Part shown: piece after piece, positions 12,440 through 24,649 of the stretch
Layout of the letters: each line of letters opens with the position of its first letter
Numbering within the stretch: position 1 is the stretch's first letter
From: Eumeta japonica
Lineage: Eukaryota; Arthropoda; Insecta; Lepidoptera; Psychidae
Direction: 5' to 3'
Length of the DNA stretch: 64,000 nt
Assembly: GCA_005406025.1 (NCBI GenBank)
Contig: BGZK01000154.1
Span: 124,001 to 188,000, forward strand
Notes under the pieces: generated by a model
Told to the model about the DNA's origin: nothing
Seen by the model: the letters and a program-made list of their open reading frames with translations, nothing else
Database searches by the model: none
Translations under genes and position numbers: made by a program

Positions 12440-12890
12440 TAGCGGGATACAGTTGAAGTATTTTGCGATCTCTCCAAAGCGTTCAATTTAAATCGTGGAA
12501 CTCGATCGGGCAATCACGCCACTGCAGAGTCGGGCCGGGCACTCGGCGCCCTGAAATCGCACTTCGGTAGGAGTGCAGAGGTTCACGGCAAGGACGTCGC
12601 GGACGCATCACAATTCTAAATCGAAAATGTGTATTTGTACACAAGTATACGTAAAAAATAGAATACTTTAAGAAAAATAGTGATCGGCGTAATTTCAGTT
12701 CTAGAAATAAGACTAAACTGTGTTTACACGTTAGTCGACTGCATGAAGTGTAAATAAGTTATTTTAAAGTGAAAATAAGTAATTCGACTGCATAAATGTA
12801 GCAGTAAAGTGTAAATTGGCAAAAACTTACAACGTATTTCAAGTGTTATTTTGTAACCTACGAAATAAAGATATTTTGAATTTGAATAAC
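12440..12890 (+). mobile_element. LINE fragment with reverse transcriptase motif A and 3' tail
   Basis: At 12452-12487 the plus strand reads VEVFCDLSKAFN, the motif-A block of Jockey/CR1-type reverse transcriptases (usually FCDLSKAFDCV, with the catalytic aspartate in DLSKAF). The frame stays open to about 12618, but the later residues are not recognisable as reverse transcriptase. The segment ends 'gaaataaagatattttgaat' at about 12862-12889, the usual 3' end of lepidopteran LINEs with an AATTTG-type tail. Most of the enzyme has been deleted between the two parts. It may instead be two unrelated insertions side by side. Confidence 0.6.
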
Positions 12891-12945
12891 ATGGCGAGGC
12901 TCCATATGTACGTGTTATAAAGTTCTTGAGGGTATTACATAAAAT

Positions 12946-13130
12946 TTAAGTTTGTACAAATTTAAAATCTTTATTAATGAAACGTTTAGTAAAAAAATAA
13001 TATTACACATTTTCTTAATATTTACACGATAAATATTCATAATTTTGACCACCTCAACTTTGACCAGCTCAACATTGACCAGCTCAACTTTGACCAGCTC
13101 GACTATGACCAGCTCGACTTCTCACAAGTT
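12946..13130 (+). repeat. Dispersed repeat with internal minisatellite
   Basis: The stretch 'ttcttaatatttacacgata' to 'cagctcgacttctcacaag' recurs in part at 16676-16760 ('ttctaatatttacaagaaaa' to 'ggctcgacttctta'). The second copy lacks the array and joins the two flanks directly, so the array seems to have expanded within a dispersed element. Confidence 0.6.
13045..13122 (+). repeat. 15-bp minisatellite, five units
   Basis: Five head-to-tail units follow the pattern 'ttgaccagctcaact' with one to three changes each; units read ttgaccacctcaact, ttgaccagctcaaca and so on. No reading frame of interest runs through it. Confidence 0.85.
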
Positions 13131-13259
13131 TGTCTTTTTAATTTCCCGCCGCGAAGATTGAAACATTTCTATGAAAATTATAAAATATTTTCAATCCAGA
13201 AATCGAGATTTAGTTAAATCTTGACATTTTAGGGTCCTAGGTCCTAATTACGACTATTT

Positions 13260-13350
13260 CCTAAGTGATGTCTGTGTGTGGGGGCGGGGAAGGGGTGCCT
13301 GCGTGCGCGCATGCACTATGCGTGCGAATGTGTATGTATGTGTGTGTGTT
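13260..13350 (+). repeat. GT-rich degenerate microsatellite
   Basis: This is a mixed GT, GC and GTAT array ('gtgtgtgggggcggggaagg' to 'tgtatgtatgtgtgtgtgtt'). It stands immediately left of a copy of the diverged repeat family at 13400-14420. The same pairing of GT-rich array and repeat is seen near 42000. Confidence 0.7.
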
Positions 13351-13834
13351 AAAGCCTGTCTTAAATTATTAAAAGCGGATAAGCCGAACGAAACGAAATT
13401 TGCAACATTTAAACATACTCTACTGATCAGTACCAAAATCTAATTAATTCTTTTTTCCCATCAGCTGCATCGACTGTCGCAAACTGCATTAAAATCGGTT
13501 GATTTGTTCGAGATGTGTAGTTGAAGAAAAAATTTTAAGAATTGTTTTATTAATGTGAAACTACTTTTGGGACGTACGAATTGGATTTTGTGAAACGAAA
13601 ATGTGTAACGAGAAAGAGATAGCTAAAAATGTATATACAGGCTTTAGGCTGTGAGAGAATAAGATAGAATGCGTTTCCATATGGTTTCCCTACCCTTCGT
13701 CTCCTCTCAATGCGGTGGTTCGTAGCGGTCTGCGCCCCACCACTCTACCGCCGTACGCGGGCCCGTACATGGACTCTCCGTACCATGGAGACTAAAGTCC
13801 ATACTTAATCTATTCGAAATGTATACACAGATAA

Positions 13835-13859
13835 AGAGAGAGAGAGAGAGAGAGAGAGA
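13835..13859 (+). repeat. (AG)n microsatellite
   Basis: About twelve uninterrupted AG units. Confidence 0.95.
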
Positions 13860-14007
13860 CAGAAACGTTGAAATCTATAGCACATTATTTTCTGTTGAAT
13901 CGTAGTGACTATCGCGCACTCTTAAAAACTATTTTATATCGAATCGAACAATTTCTATTTCCAAAATGTTATTTTAAGTGATGAAAAAATTATCGATCAA
14001 TCGCACA

Positions 14008-14023
14008 CTCTCTCTCTCTCTCT
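14008..14023 (+). repeat. (CT)n microsatellite
   Basis: About eight uninterrupted CT units. Confidence 0.95.
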
Positions 14024-14420
14024 GTTTACTACCTCCATAGTGTACTCATCTCATTCTCTTAAAAATTAACTGGAATACTAAGTTTCACTTCTAATGTGTG
14101 TGAACTCACACTCGATATTTTTGGCTATTTTTAAAATTATCCACCGATGAATTGCAAAATCTCTCTAGTTATTTTCCTTAAAAGATCACATCGATCGTTG
14201 CTAAATGCATTGAAATCGACTTTCTGTTAAAGAAATATTGTTGGAGAAAAATTTGTCAAGAAAATTAGGTTCTTTTAGAATATTTTTTAAAGTACTGTAT
14301 GGATAAATTTCGAAGTTCAAAAAGCTATTCTGCTGAAAGAACCGACGTCAAAACTGCTGTAAAAACAAAATTAAAACTTTTCTTTTCAAATGATTTTAAT
14401 GCCATTTATCGTCGTAAACG

Positions 14421-15489
14421 ATGCGCAAACGCATAAATAAACTTAAATATTTCAAAATATATTTTGGGCGTCACTTTCTACTTTTCTTTGCAATTCGCGA
14501 AAATCGCATTAGAAACACATTAGGGACAGGTGAGTTAGCCCAAAGCCGCACGCGCACCTCGTCAGCTTACTATACCACTTTGCGTTACGATTAGAGACGT
14601 AAAGAGCGTCCCGACTCTAAAAAAATACTACAACATTTCGTGAACATTCCATTTATTGCTGAAGATAGAAGTGTGGAAGAAATATTTTAATAAGAATAGT
14701 TAATATTTCTTGTCGTTATGAGAAATTGTCTTATGTTTTTTCAGAATTACAGATTGCCTAAGGACAAATTAAATACAAGTTTCAAAAAGTGTGTCAATTG
14801 ATATCACAGGTCTCCTAATTTAATGCGAGCGCAGCACGAGTAACTTACCCAAAGTTTTTTAACTTTAACGGGACGTCTTTTCGCAATAAACATACGGAAC
14901 CCTCGTCGCACGCGTCGGACGATCGCGAACGGTTCTGGGCCGGCTTGTGTGACCATAACACGGAAAAATTATGGAACACGCCGCTATTTATAGAGGCCGT
15001 GTTATGCTATGTGAATGTTGCCTCTCCGTGTCGGCTTGTCGCTACATTCGTACGCCACTCTTCGCCCGCCCGAGCTGTTGGCACCGCCCGCTCCCGCTGC
15101 GGCTGCGCGGGCGTTGGAGTTCGGCAAACGTTAACCCAGTATGCTGATTTAGATTTCAGATTTTTGGTTTAAAGAAATTTATTTCTCAAACGATGCACAT
15201 ATACAATTCGCTTACGGAGAAATTAAAAACTAAATTATATTACATATCATGATTCTGAAGTGTTCGAAAAATTTAGTGTCTAAACTTAGCAAGATAACAA
15301 ATTTTAACTCTCTTTTTTTAATTTAATTATCTAATGTCTACTAAGTATTTACGTGTGTACATAAAATGTATGCCTTTAATTTATTTTTAATACACTCCAC
15401 CTATACTTGTATTCCTTCAAATCTTATATTTTTTCCGGACAGCGTTCTCAATATGATTCCTTTGAAATAATTTTTGTTTCTTGTAGCAT
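14421..15489. other. Mixed stretch with a CpG-rich part, no gene recognised
   Basis: The sequence is AT-rich on both sides of a CpG-rich section at about 14870-15130. A 75-codon plus-strand frame (14945-15172) crosses that section but shows no family signature and no splice context I would trust. The right end (about 15200-15489) may be the 3' untranslated part of the minus-strand LINE next to it. Confidence 0.4.
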
Positions 15490-15920
15490 ATTAATATTAA
15501 ATTTTAGTAAATGTAATTTCTGTGTTAATGTTATTCTTGAGTATTTTTCTAATTAATATGTAAGTATTGTAGATATACAGTTGATTTAAATGAAGGTATT
15601 CGGTTTTTATGTATAATTTACGCGTTGGAGTTAGACAGTTAAAGTGATTTAAGGTTTTTATCATTTCATTTTGTGATCTTTGTAACAGCGCGATGTTAGA
15701 CTTTGCAGCACAACTCCATACCTGTATTATATATTCTAAATGCGGTTTGACTAGTGTTTTGAAGATTGCATGTCTAATTTTGGGTGGAAAATACTTCATC
15801 ATATTGCATAATGCTCCGGTTTGTGGAACAATTTTTGTTTGTACATATTCAATATGCTTTTTCCATAACAGTCTTTTATCCAATATTAGACCGAAGTATT
15901 CTTCGCTTTTTTTAGAGTAG
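15490..15920 (-). pseudogene. LINE reverse transcriptase C-terminal fragment (minus strand)
   Basis: Read on the minus strand from about 15920, the frame gives EYFGLILDKRLLWKKHIEYV and continues for more than 120 codons. It includes PQTGALCNMMKYFPPKIRH and VKPHLEYIIQVWSCAAKSN. This is the thumb and post-catalytic region typical of Jockey/CR1-type LINEs (LGVILDS.L.W..HI ... LV.PHLEY...VWG). The catalytic YADD part is missing upstream, because the sequence switches at about 15921-15925 to a different LINE in the opposite orientation. The frame is unusually intact for its length, so this is probably one of the younger insertions. It is not a host gene. Confidence 0.85.
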
Positions 15921-15924
15921 TTCT

Positions 15925-16520
15925 AATCTACGTAAATGACTTACCTAACCTTTTAAAGACGTTCGTGAGATAGTACTGTTTGCGGATGACACTCCATTGT
16001 TATTCAAAGTAAAAAGACGACAGCCCGCTGTCGATGTGGACAATGCTATCTCTAACGTAGAGATATGGTTCACTGCAAATAACCTACTTCTTAACGAGAT
16101 GAAAACTGATGTATAAAATTTTCACTTCTAAATGTAAGATATAGATCCTGATTTATTTCAATATGAAATGAAGAATTGGAGTTTATTAATGCTACCGTAT
16201 TGCTTTGACACCTATGCGGTCCAAAAAAAAAGGGAAATTTGTCAGACATCGCAACCGCTACGTTAGTTTATTTTGACTGTTTCCGTAGCCTGATGTGGTA
16301 CGACGTCAGGCTATGGAGACGTTCCGCGAATATTAGAAGATCATAGAATATGCCTGTCGCAGAAGCGGGCCATTCGCGCGATATACAAACTCGGACATAG
16401 TACATCTCTTAAAAGTAAGTTTAAGGATATTGGAATCTTAACTCTAACGTCTCAAATAATATTGGAAACTTATATATTAATAAGAGATGGCGAAAAGAAA
16501 TAGTGACCGAAATAAACTTA
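15925..16520 (+). pseudogene. LINE reverse transcriptase fragment (plus strand)
   Basis: From 15976 the plus strand reads LFADDTPLLFKVKR, the catalytic FADD block of a non-LTR reverse transcriptase (FADD at 15979-15990). AISNVEIWFTANNLLLNEMK follows. After several frame breaks come YFDCFRSLMWYDV (about 16268) and QKRAIRAIYKLGHS (about 16362), then KFKDIGILTLTSQIILETYI. These are the C-terminal blocks of a CR1/Jockey-type element, close in pattern to the fragment at 62230-62800. Stops and frameshifts make it dead. It abuts a different LINE fragment in opposite orientation. Confidence 0.85.
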
Positions 16521-16675
16521 ATAACAGAAATAAAAATAAACTGTGTTTACGTGTTAGTGGACTATGCAAGTCGCGAAATCACTTAGAAGGCTTTGTGTGA
16601 GCATGTTCAATAGGGCACTGTGAGTGTACAAGATTTACCCTTTTAAATTTAAGAGCATTATTAGACAATCACACA

Positions 16676-16760
16676 GTATAAAATGGTATTATACAATTTT
16701 CTAATATTTACAAGAAAAATATTCATGGGCATAAGCGGCTCGACTTCTTACCGGGCTGTT
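16676..16760 (+). repeat. Second copy of the 12946-13130 repeat
   Basis: It matches 'ttctaatatttacaagaaaa' and 'ggctcgacttctta' of the copy at 12946-13130 but without the minisatellite. Its position after the LINE fragment suggests it may be part of that LINE's 3' untranslated region. Confidence 0.5.
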
Positions 16761-18107
16761 TCGTTCATCAATGGTATTTGTTTTGACTCTGCGTCGTGAA
16801 ATTAGGAAAGAACTGTCTATAGGCTTCTAATTCGTTATTATTGAAGTAAAACTGCTTTCTGAACCAATGATAAAATGTAAAAAGTATCATCATTACCGAA
16901 TTTCAATACTCCTCATATATTTAAAACTGTCAGAACATTTTCATTGCAAACCCACAACAACAATACAACTGGTGACTTGCGTATTTATTGACTCAGGTAC
17001 TTATGCATATTTCAAGCACCAGACTTCACAATATTGTACTTTTGTGGAGTAAATAAATTAGTACTACTATTTTATACCCTATAACCAGAATGACCCGTCC
17101 GTACAACGACCTAACGGCCGACGCGGGCGCAGATGTCGATGCGTTTGATTGCAGACCTACTGCTTTCAAACGTAATATACAGGATATCTTGTTTCAGTAG
17201 TATGGAGTATTGGTGATTCTTTTAATTTTTTTTACTTTTGTAAATTTTTTCTCTTGTTTTAATTACTTTATTTTGCTATGTATAACTTAATTCTAAGCAT
17301 ACTATGTACATATATTTCAGAATTACGGTCCAGATCAAATTGTATATGTATGATATCTTACAAATGAAGGATTGATTGTATGCACACGCGCACGAAACCA
17401 CGGGCGTATTTGAATCATAAAAAAATATTGCTGAATGTTAATTTACGCCCAGCGAAGCGTGCGCGTAACGGTTAGTAATAATAAGAAAATAAAAATATTA
17501 TTACCACTTCATACAACCGAGCCTAATAAAATGACTAATCAAAGTTTTGGACATTATAAATGCGGAGTATGAACTACTCTCGCATTTACCTAAAGCTATG
17601 TCGAGAAAGGGCGTGTCCCAAAGTCAATGACTGCTTGAAATTTCGTAACGCACGCGATCAGCCTGAAACAGAGGCACTATTAGCTTTGGATCCGCTCACT
17701 GAAGGGCTTCTTCACAATAATGAAACATTTGATCACGAAATCCTTGTGAGAGCCGTATAGGGAAGGCCCTGTAACAATTTGCAATCCGGTTGGTTATTTT
17801 CGCATTGATAACACCTGTTGACGCGCGCCCGCCGCGCCCGCGGCCGGTCACACCGTCGAACCGCCAGAACCATTTGACATACCGCTTTCTGCTGGTATCG
17901 CAAGCGTTCTGTGGAAGTTCGAGGTTTGAATTGAAAAATACGTCTTTTAACTATGTACATGAAAACAAAGGTGGAGATAGCCTTACATAGTACGACAGTG
18001 GTACAGCCTAAGAACGTCAATATAAAATTCATAGTAACAAGACAGATTAAACACGAACGAGATCGATGTAACCGTTCTTAAGTTACAAAAGACATGGAGT
18101 TTTAGTT
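16761..18107. other. No gene recognised
   Basis: AT-rich sequence. A 66-codon frame at 17560-17760 (ending LTEGLLHNNETFDHEILVRAV in part) reads like protein but matches nothing I know. 'cgcccagcgaagcg' near 17448 and the GC-rich patch at 17820-17875 resemble lepidopteran repeat fragments. Confidence 0.4.
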
Positions 18108-18466
18108 GTGATAGAGCTATGCCGTGGTCAACTTACGGCGGCACGTGAATGGACCGGATCGGTCTGTGTGACATCACACTCTCGGAAAATACAGGTGTAA
18201 AGTAACGGTTTCCGCTGTTACGTTGCGATCAATGAGTGAGAGTTTCGGTGGCGCACTCCACTACGATCTCTCCACAACCTTTTTTCATCAGCCTATCCCC
18301 TTTCCATTGGCCCACTCGTCCCTCCAACAGATATCCTGTTTTTACCCAAGAGGCCGGCAACGCACTGGTGACTTCTCCGGAGTTGCGAGTGCCTATGGGC
18401 GGCGATGATTACCTATACTTTGTTGGCTGGCATTCTCGTTTGTCCCTCGATAATGCTATAAAAATT
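18108..18466 (+). mobile_element. SINE-like lepidopteran repeat, copy A (near complete)
   Basis: It begins 'gtgatagagctatgccg' and passes through 'gtgtaaagtaacggtttccg' and 'gatcaatgagtgagagtttc'. A C-rich middle follows, then 'ggccggcaacgcactggtga', 'gggcggcgatgattacc' and a short A run. The same order of blocks is found at 52712-53060, 43181-43440, 46962-47135 and, tail only, 44764-44866. The family is non-coding; frames crossing it are chance. I recall this pattern from moth and butterfly sequences but cannot name the family with certainty. Confidence 0.7.
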
Positions 18467-20734
18467 GAAAGACTGGCGAAAAATTTAAAAATTATAGAAT
18501 TGTCGACGGTGAAGTATAAAACAAATACTTATCATAAAATTTGAGAAAAAAAATTGTTACTACAATCAGTACTTCTAGATTTATGTAGTAACATAGATAT
18601 AGATAAAAAATAATAAAAAGTGTTCTATTTCTTATTCCAGAATCTGAATCAATGTCTGCTTCTAGTCATAATTTGATTACAGTATGTTTACCAGTTGCGA
18701 AGATTAGACCGGACAAAAGAGCAGATAAACCCTTTGTCGAAATCATATATAACCTATCATTTACGCAATAACCTACGCAACCGCTGCGAATCACAAATTT
18801 TACCGAAATCGGTGGAACCAGACAGACAGACAAAAAGCAAAGATTTTAAAATGATAGGATCGGAGCCAGTGAGGCGTAAAATGAATACGGTACATACATA
18901 AAGTACCTACAAATTTATAGTAATATATAAATTCACGATACGTTTCTGCGCCGATAAATTCAAAGTAGCCGCACAGAGGCGAAGCCCGACACGTCTGTCG
19001 GTGACGGTCCTACGTCTTCCGACAACACAATTCACATTTCTTAACGTTAGTAATTGTGATAACAAACCGCCATCGCGTCGATATTATTATTTTACGATAA
19101 GCTTCTGAATAGCTTCTCGGAAACATTCGTAAAAACATAAAGAACAGTTCATACGGTACTCTATTAAGATATTTTTCTATCGTTTTTCAGAGAATCTAAA
19201 AAAGCCATCTTTATGAGATTGGCATCGATGTGAGTTTTTCACACATTTTGTAATACTTTTCTAAAATGTGATACATAATTTCCGTCAAATTATATTTACA
19301 GATATTAAGATATATTCATTTAGGCATATATTTTGATGAAATCGGTTCAGTAGTTTCTTGGTTACGCCGAAAAGCAGCTTAATCACTGTTTATCGCTTAC
19401 AGATAAATCAAGAAAATCCGAAAATTAAATAAACAATTGACTGTTCTGATTGAAGACCCGGCCACCTTGGCAACAACGAAGAGTGCTGGTGCTCCAACTA
19501 AAAATCTACAGGTTCTGGAATGATTGCCAGCCCCACCAGAAAATGCAGAACTGGTTTTCCAATTTCTTTGTACAAAAGTACAGGCGACAGCCTGGCCAAT
19601 GATATACAATATTTATAACTGTCTTAAACTGAGAGTAAAATTGAGATGAAATACAGCTTTTAATTACCCAATTTGACACATAAAGCATTATATATTTTAA
19701 ATTCAATTGTATCCACATGTTTGTGAATATTTAATTCAGAAAATACTGTAGGGATATTCTATGATTTTCAGTGATTCATGAAAAATATGTGTGTATACAA
19801 ATTTATAGGTATTTCGTGCAAATTAGCGGAGTTATGATGATGTTTATCGATCGAGCTGGAAAAGGCACGCCTCTTGAGCTTTCTGGCGTGCGCCGCTCGT
19901 ACCGTTTAAGTTATTTGAAGCGATGTACGGAGGAATTGTTTCTCTCAAACAGATCTAAATAAAAGCCCACGACACTTTTTGTCCAAGCTTTTCCATTCTG
20001 AATCTTCGTAGATAACGCTTATCGCATCGTCACCCCCGCACACAGCTCCGCCGGCCGCTCATCTATTTTCAAGTCCACAACTTTTATTTCCCTGCAATCA
20101 CTTTTCCATATTTCGTTTCTTTCACGACGCCCATACACTTTCGGTACTAAAATAAGTAGGCGTACAGGGCGGCCCGCGAGCTACTGTTTTATTCACACCC
20201 CAGTTGTTTTGATATCCTCGTGATAATGTAGCAAATGGAAAACGCGTGTCTATCCCTAATCATCTCGTCCTGGGTCCTCGCATTAACGTCCAATTCACTA
20301 AAACGCCTCATACTAATTCGTCGTAATACTTGTATTACTTAGTAAATACTTATGGGTGTGCATGCTTATCAGAAATACTGCCGTAAATCCTACATATTCT
20401 CTTAAGAACGGCATAACAGTTGATTTTCTCATTGTGTTTCTTGAATACACATACAGCAAGATGCGACCCTGCTGAACTAAACACAGGTAGACTGTGCTAG
20501 ATGAAGGAATCAGTGTCTCACAATCTTAGGTTAACCGTTTAATTACAAAATATACTCTTTACAAAATGCGGCCTTACTGTGGAAGGAAATTAATTATTAT
20601 TATTATTATTATATTGAGAATTATCCAAAAGCAATGTATTAACAAAAAACTTAAGTATAACTATAAACATCATGTAGCCACTCAAAAATGTTTCGTGGTG
20701 TCGAGAAATTCCTCATTATTAGGAAACGCTAGCC
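18467..20734. other. No gene recognised; scraps of lepidopteran repeats
   Basis: AT-rich sequence. 'aaatcggtggaaccagacag' near 18809 and 'gatgaaatcggttcagtagt' near 19334 are tail-type phrases ('...atcggttcagtagttt') of widespread lepidopteran repeats. An (ATT)n run lies at 20592-20612. No exon-like frame was found. Confidence 0.5.
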
Positions 20735-20990
20735 CGTGTCCTCCTCTCGCGCCGGCCGCGCCGCACAAAACGTGTGTGTTTTGGTGATCGGCCAAGTGGA
20801 AGGGATTGTTGCTTTGACATTAAATCATTTCTTCCAAGGCGAGCTAACGTCTAAACGGACGAGGAATCGAGCTTGTTTTTTTGTGTAAAGCGTGTCGGGG
20901 CCGCGGGATATTCCTGCCGGGAGTGAGGGCGCGGGTTATCTCTGCGCGCGCGCCGTCGCTGCACGCGTCACGGCTTAAGGCGGGCGACCG
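20735..20990. other. CpG-rich patch
   Basis: GC- and CpG-rich sequence ('cgcgcgcgccgtcgctgcac' near 20945) in an AT-rich setting. It could be a promoter or first exon, but no start site, frame or splice signal stands out. Confidence 0.35.
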
Positions 20991-23900
20991 CACGAGAAGC
21001 GGCAAACATAAATGATAACTACCTATTGATCAAGTTCTATATAAATCAGTAGAAATCACGAACAAATTATTATTTGATGTCCTTCAACAATACGAGGTTC
21101 ATCGGAATATAAAAGAAATTTTCGCTTAAAAAGTACTAAATACACGGTTTGAAACAGAAAAGTGGTGACTTGTTACATTTTTTTCGACTGAATGACCGAC
21201 CCTTAATTGCGACGACGTATTCACAGAGTAAATACACATATCAAAACTTTTCCTATAAAACAAAGTGACCTTCGCTTAAGCCAACCTACGTAAGACATTC
21301 GGTGCTCCGCCTGTCTGAGGGTCTGTAGGTCGGAGTACTTTGCAAGATACTCAGTCGAAACACACTAATGAGTAAGTTATGTTTATATATGAACTTTCAC
21401 TAACTTACACCTTTTGTGAGCGGGTACGCCTATATAAATAATAATTAACCACATTTCACAGTTTCTTAAGCCACTTTGTCTTTAGTTTTATATTCGTTCA
21501 TAACCATCACATTTGACCACTGAGATATGTTTACGAAATAATTTAGTATTACGCGGGAAATTGCGAGTTGGCGCCGCGTCATCTGCGCGTCGAGGTCCGT
21601 AGCAACATAAAAATGGTCTAAAAAATTGATCTGATTTGCCAAATTTTTATTGTATCGGTTTTGTATTCAGTCGGTCCCGAGTAGTCGACCTGTTCGGACG
21701 CATTCTCCGGGGAAAGCGAAAGTAGGCCCGCCCCGCCCCGGCCCGCCCCGCGCCGCGCCTACGGGCCCGCGCTGTGATTTCGATTCGATCAATCGGCGAG
21801 TATTAGAAAAAAGAAAACACGGTGTACGCCTCAAAGTTCAAAAGTTAAATGTCATGCTATATTTTTCGATTGTCTTTTTCTTAGGACGAGCCCATCCATA
21901 TACGAGTTTAGACTCGGTAGCGCGGGCCCTTGTATCTTTCTTACGTACTTTGGACATTTAATGAAGCAAGTGTCACCGCACTGCTAAAACAGAAATGTTG
22001 CTTTACTGTACGACGAGTATTTTGTTAATGAGAGCGGTGGTCAACTGCACGCACGAGATTTCTTCAATAACAGGTGCCCTGCCGCATTTCAATGAATGCA
22101 GTATGCGGTACACTCGATGACTATTCAAGTAGAAATACGGTGTGTTTTACGCGTAGGTTTATAGTAAATAATGATATTTCGTTATGATCTGCTCGCCGCT
22201 GACAGCCTTGTACGTCTCCTGGCTGCTTCCGAGGAAGTTACAAAAGCCTCCGAGCTATAAGCATCACCCACCAGTTTGAGGGCACGTTTGGTCCTTTCCG
22301 GTCGGACCACTACCCATACATATGAGTGTGTTAGAATTACAAAAAATAAGCGAAGTCACTTATTTGCACTACATCGATTGGCGCGTTAACTTCGCGTGTA
22401 GTTAGATCTTCTCGTCGGTCAATCTTTTTCGGTAAATCAGATCGGCCATAGGTGTATTACTATTTGTATGATCAATCAATATTTAATTCACGTGCCCATT
22501 ATTACATACCAGAACGCCAAATGTATTTCAGGCTTTCTAGTATGATTCAGGATCCATTTTAGTGGATAAAATACCATTAAAAGCGCCTGGCCGGTCATTT
22601 ATAGTTTTTAAACTACAGCAGCCGGGTCATAAAGTTTATACCATTTGCTACGAGTGCGTTCCAATAAACCGGCAATAGAACTATGTGCTGCCTTCAGTTC
22701 GTACGCCCTCGCCGCACATGCACTTTCTTATAGACCATCGCCTACAAGAATATTTAATACACCATTTTTATGCCACTTTTTAAAGAGATAAGATCAGTTA
22801 TCCCAGTTTTAGAGCTTGTGCCTTAATTCATTTAGTATCGCGGAGACATTTAGAGCTTCAACAATATGTTTATAGCAAGGAGAGAATGATGCGAAATGTG
22901 ATACGCACCCAAGTAAATAAAGACGTTCTTTAGAAAATAAAATAAATAAGTCGCGTATATCGTTAGCAGTTAGGTAATGTCGCCGAAAGCGTCAAGCGGA
23001 ATGTGCAAGTCTGATTCGAGAAATTGCTAGTGTGAGCTTTAATCGGTACGCAGGGCAGACGGGTCGCACGAAACTATTCGTATGGTTGCAGATGCTGACC
23101 ATCACATAGTTTTTAAAAATTTGGTTAAACACTTGTTTTTTTATATCATTTTTTATATCTTTGATTGATAGTTAATGACATAAAAACTCACTTTTGCCGC
23201 CGGATTCGTCCGCGTGATATAAAGCAATTTCCATTATTTTTTATGTCGATCCATATCAATCTTGCTCGCGATCTCTATCTCAATTTTTGGTTTAAATCGT
23301 AATATATTACGATGTAAGTTATATTACACAAATACAACCTTTATGCTTATTATGATCTAATTGGAGATTTTACATATAAATGTTAAAGAACTAGCGAAAA
23401 TTATGGAATAGGAAAACAGTTCAAGACAAGAGTAGAACCGGAATGGAGAGATGACAATGACGAGATTGTCGACGTGATTAATACGTATACCCACTCCGGT
23501 TACAGCTTTGCTATATTAGCAATCTCTGTACTAAACCGGGGCCAAAAAGACAGATAGACCCACGGGCGGACGGGCATGGTGAAACTGTAAGGGTTCCTTC
23601 TTCACTAAGGAACACCAAAAAGGAGTGAATTTTAATATCCGATGACAAGCGTAGAAAGCTAAATAAAAAGTAATCAAAAACCCAATTGTGGTATTAATTA
23701 ACGACGAGATCCCGGGGACTGGAAGGGTTCTGCATCTGGGCGCAACAATATCCAGACTGTTCGCCAGCACAATATCCTAGACTACTGCTTCCTCCTGACA
23801 TGAAATATATTCGTGCGATATTTCAATCCGGCTGGATTGAATTGACACGTGTGAATAATGCAAAAAAAAACAAACAAATTTAGTTTTACAAAGAAAATTA

Positions 23901-24207
23901 GTATATGAGAGGATAGAGTTGCACGCTCCTACTTTTATAATAAGGGCAACAATAATATCTAAACTGAAAAATAAAGCTTTCGACGTTAATTAAAAGCTAC
24001 TTTATCTCACAAACGGCATCATAAAAAAACTATCAAACGGAAAATTACTCGGTAATCTTTGAAGCGCATCCAGCAGGCTCTAAACCTCGGGCTTGGCTTA
24101 AGTACAAAATGCTTTCTTAACTGAAATTTTCCAGAGCGAGTCCACGGCGGAGACGTTTCACGAGCACCTATTACGGCCTTTTATAGCCTTTTATCGCGTA
24201 CGAAGGT
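20991..24207. other. No gene recognised
   Basis: Over 3 kb without a convincing exon. A C-rich run at 21726-21749 could form an i-motif, or a G-quadruplex on the other strand. 'gacagatagacccacgggcg' to 'gtgaaactgtaagggttcct' near 23550-23600 is a lepidopteran repeat tail. Confidence 0.5.
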
Positions 24208-24263
24208 CGCGGGGCGCGGGGGGCGCGGGGGGCGCGGGGGGCGCGGGGCGCGCGGACGGGGGT
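24208..24263 (+). repeat. G-rich array with CGC spacers
   Basis: Runs of four to six Gs alternate with 'cgc' in a roughly 9-bp period, giving five G runs in about 50 bases. This pattern can fold as a G-quadruplex. It encodes only a proline-rich chance frame on the minus strand. A 9-bp hairpin (24439-24447 with 24454-24462) lies 180 bases to the right in another GC-rich patch. Confidence 0.85.
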
Positions 24264-24649
24264 GCGAGTACGCCCGTCTTTTTCTGTCGTTAACAAAAAA
24301 CGACGTCTTTGCTCCGATAAATAGTCTGTAAATCGTTCCAAATTTAATATAATAACTTAATAGCTTACTATAATCGGAGCTTTCGTTATTCGAAGTAGTG
24401 ACCCGCGCGACTCGCGCCGCATGCTCAGACACCTAACGACCCGGTGCCGCCGCGCACCGGGTGCTTGGCGCACCGCGGTTGTCGGCTTTATGTAAAAATT
24501 TAAATTAGTTGTTGAAGTGGGGCGTAAAACTTTAACAGGAGTTCAAGCTTTGGTATAGCAGAAGTATCTACGTCGAAAACCGCGAGCGCGCCGTGAAGAA
24601 ACGCCGCAAAAAGAGATCAATCGACTGTAGTTTTGATTTTATTTGCAAC

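Larger units (their letters stand above)
13400..14420 (+). repeat. Diverged dispersed repeat family with microsatellites
   Basis: Related segments at about 13415-13520 ('tactctactgatcagtacca', then 'cgactgtcgcaaactgcatt') and 14140-14240 ('catcgatcgttgctaaatgc') resemble the units at 41280-42400. GA (13835-13859) and TC (14008-14023) microsatellites lie between them. No coding potential was seen. Confidence 0.5.

Noticed and set aside
13045..13122. Regularly repeated units considered as a CRISPR array
   Set aside because: Units are contiguous 15-mers with no spacers, in a eukaryotic genome; this is a minisatellite.
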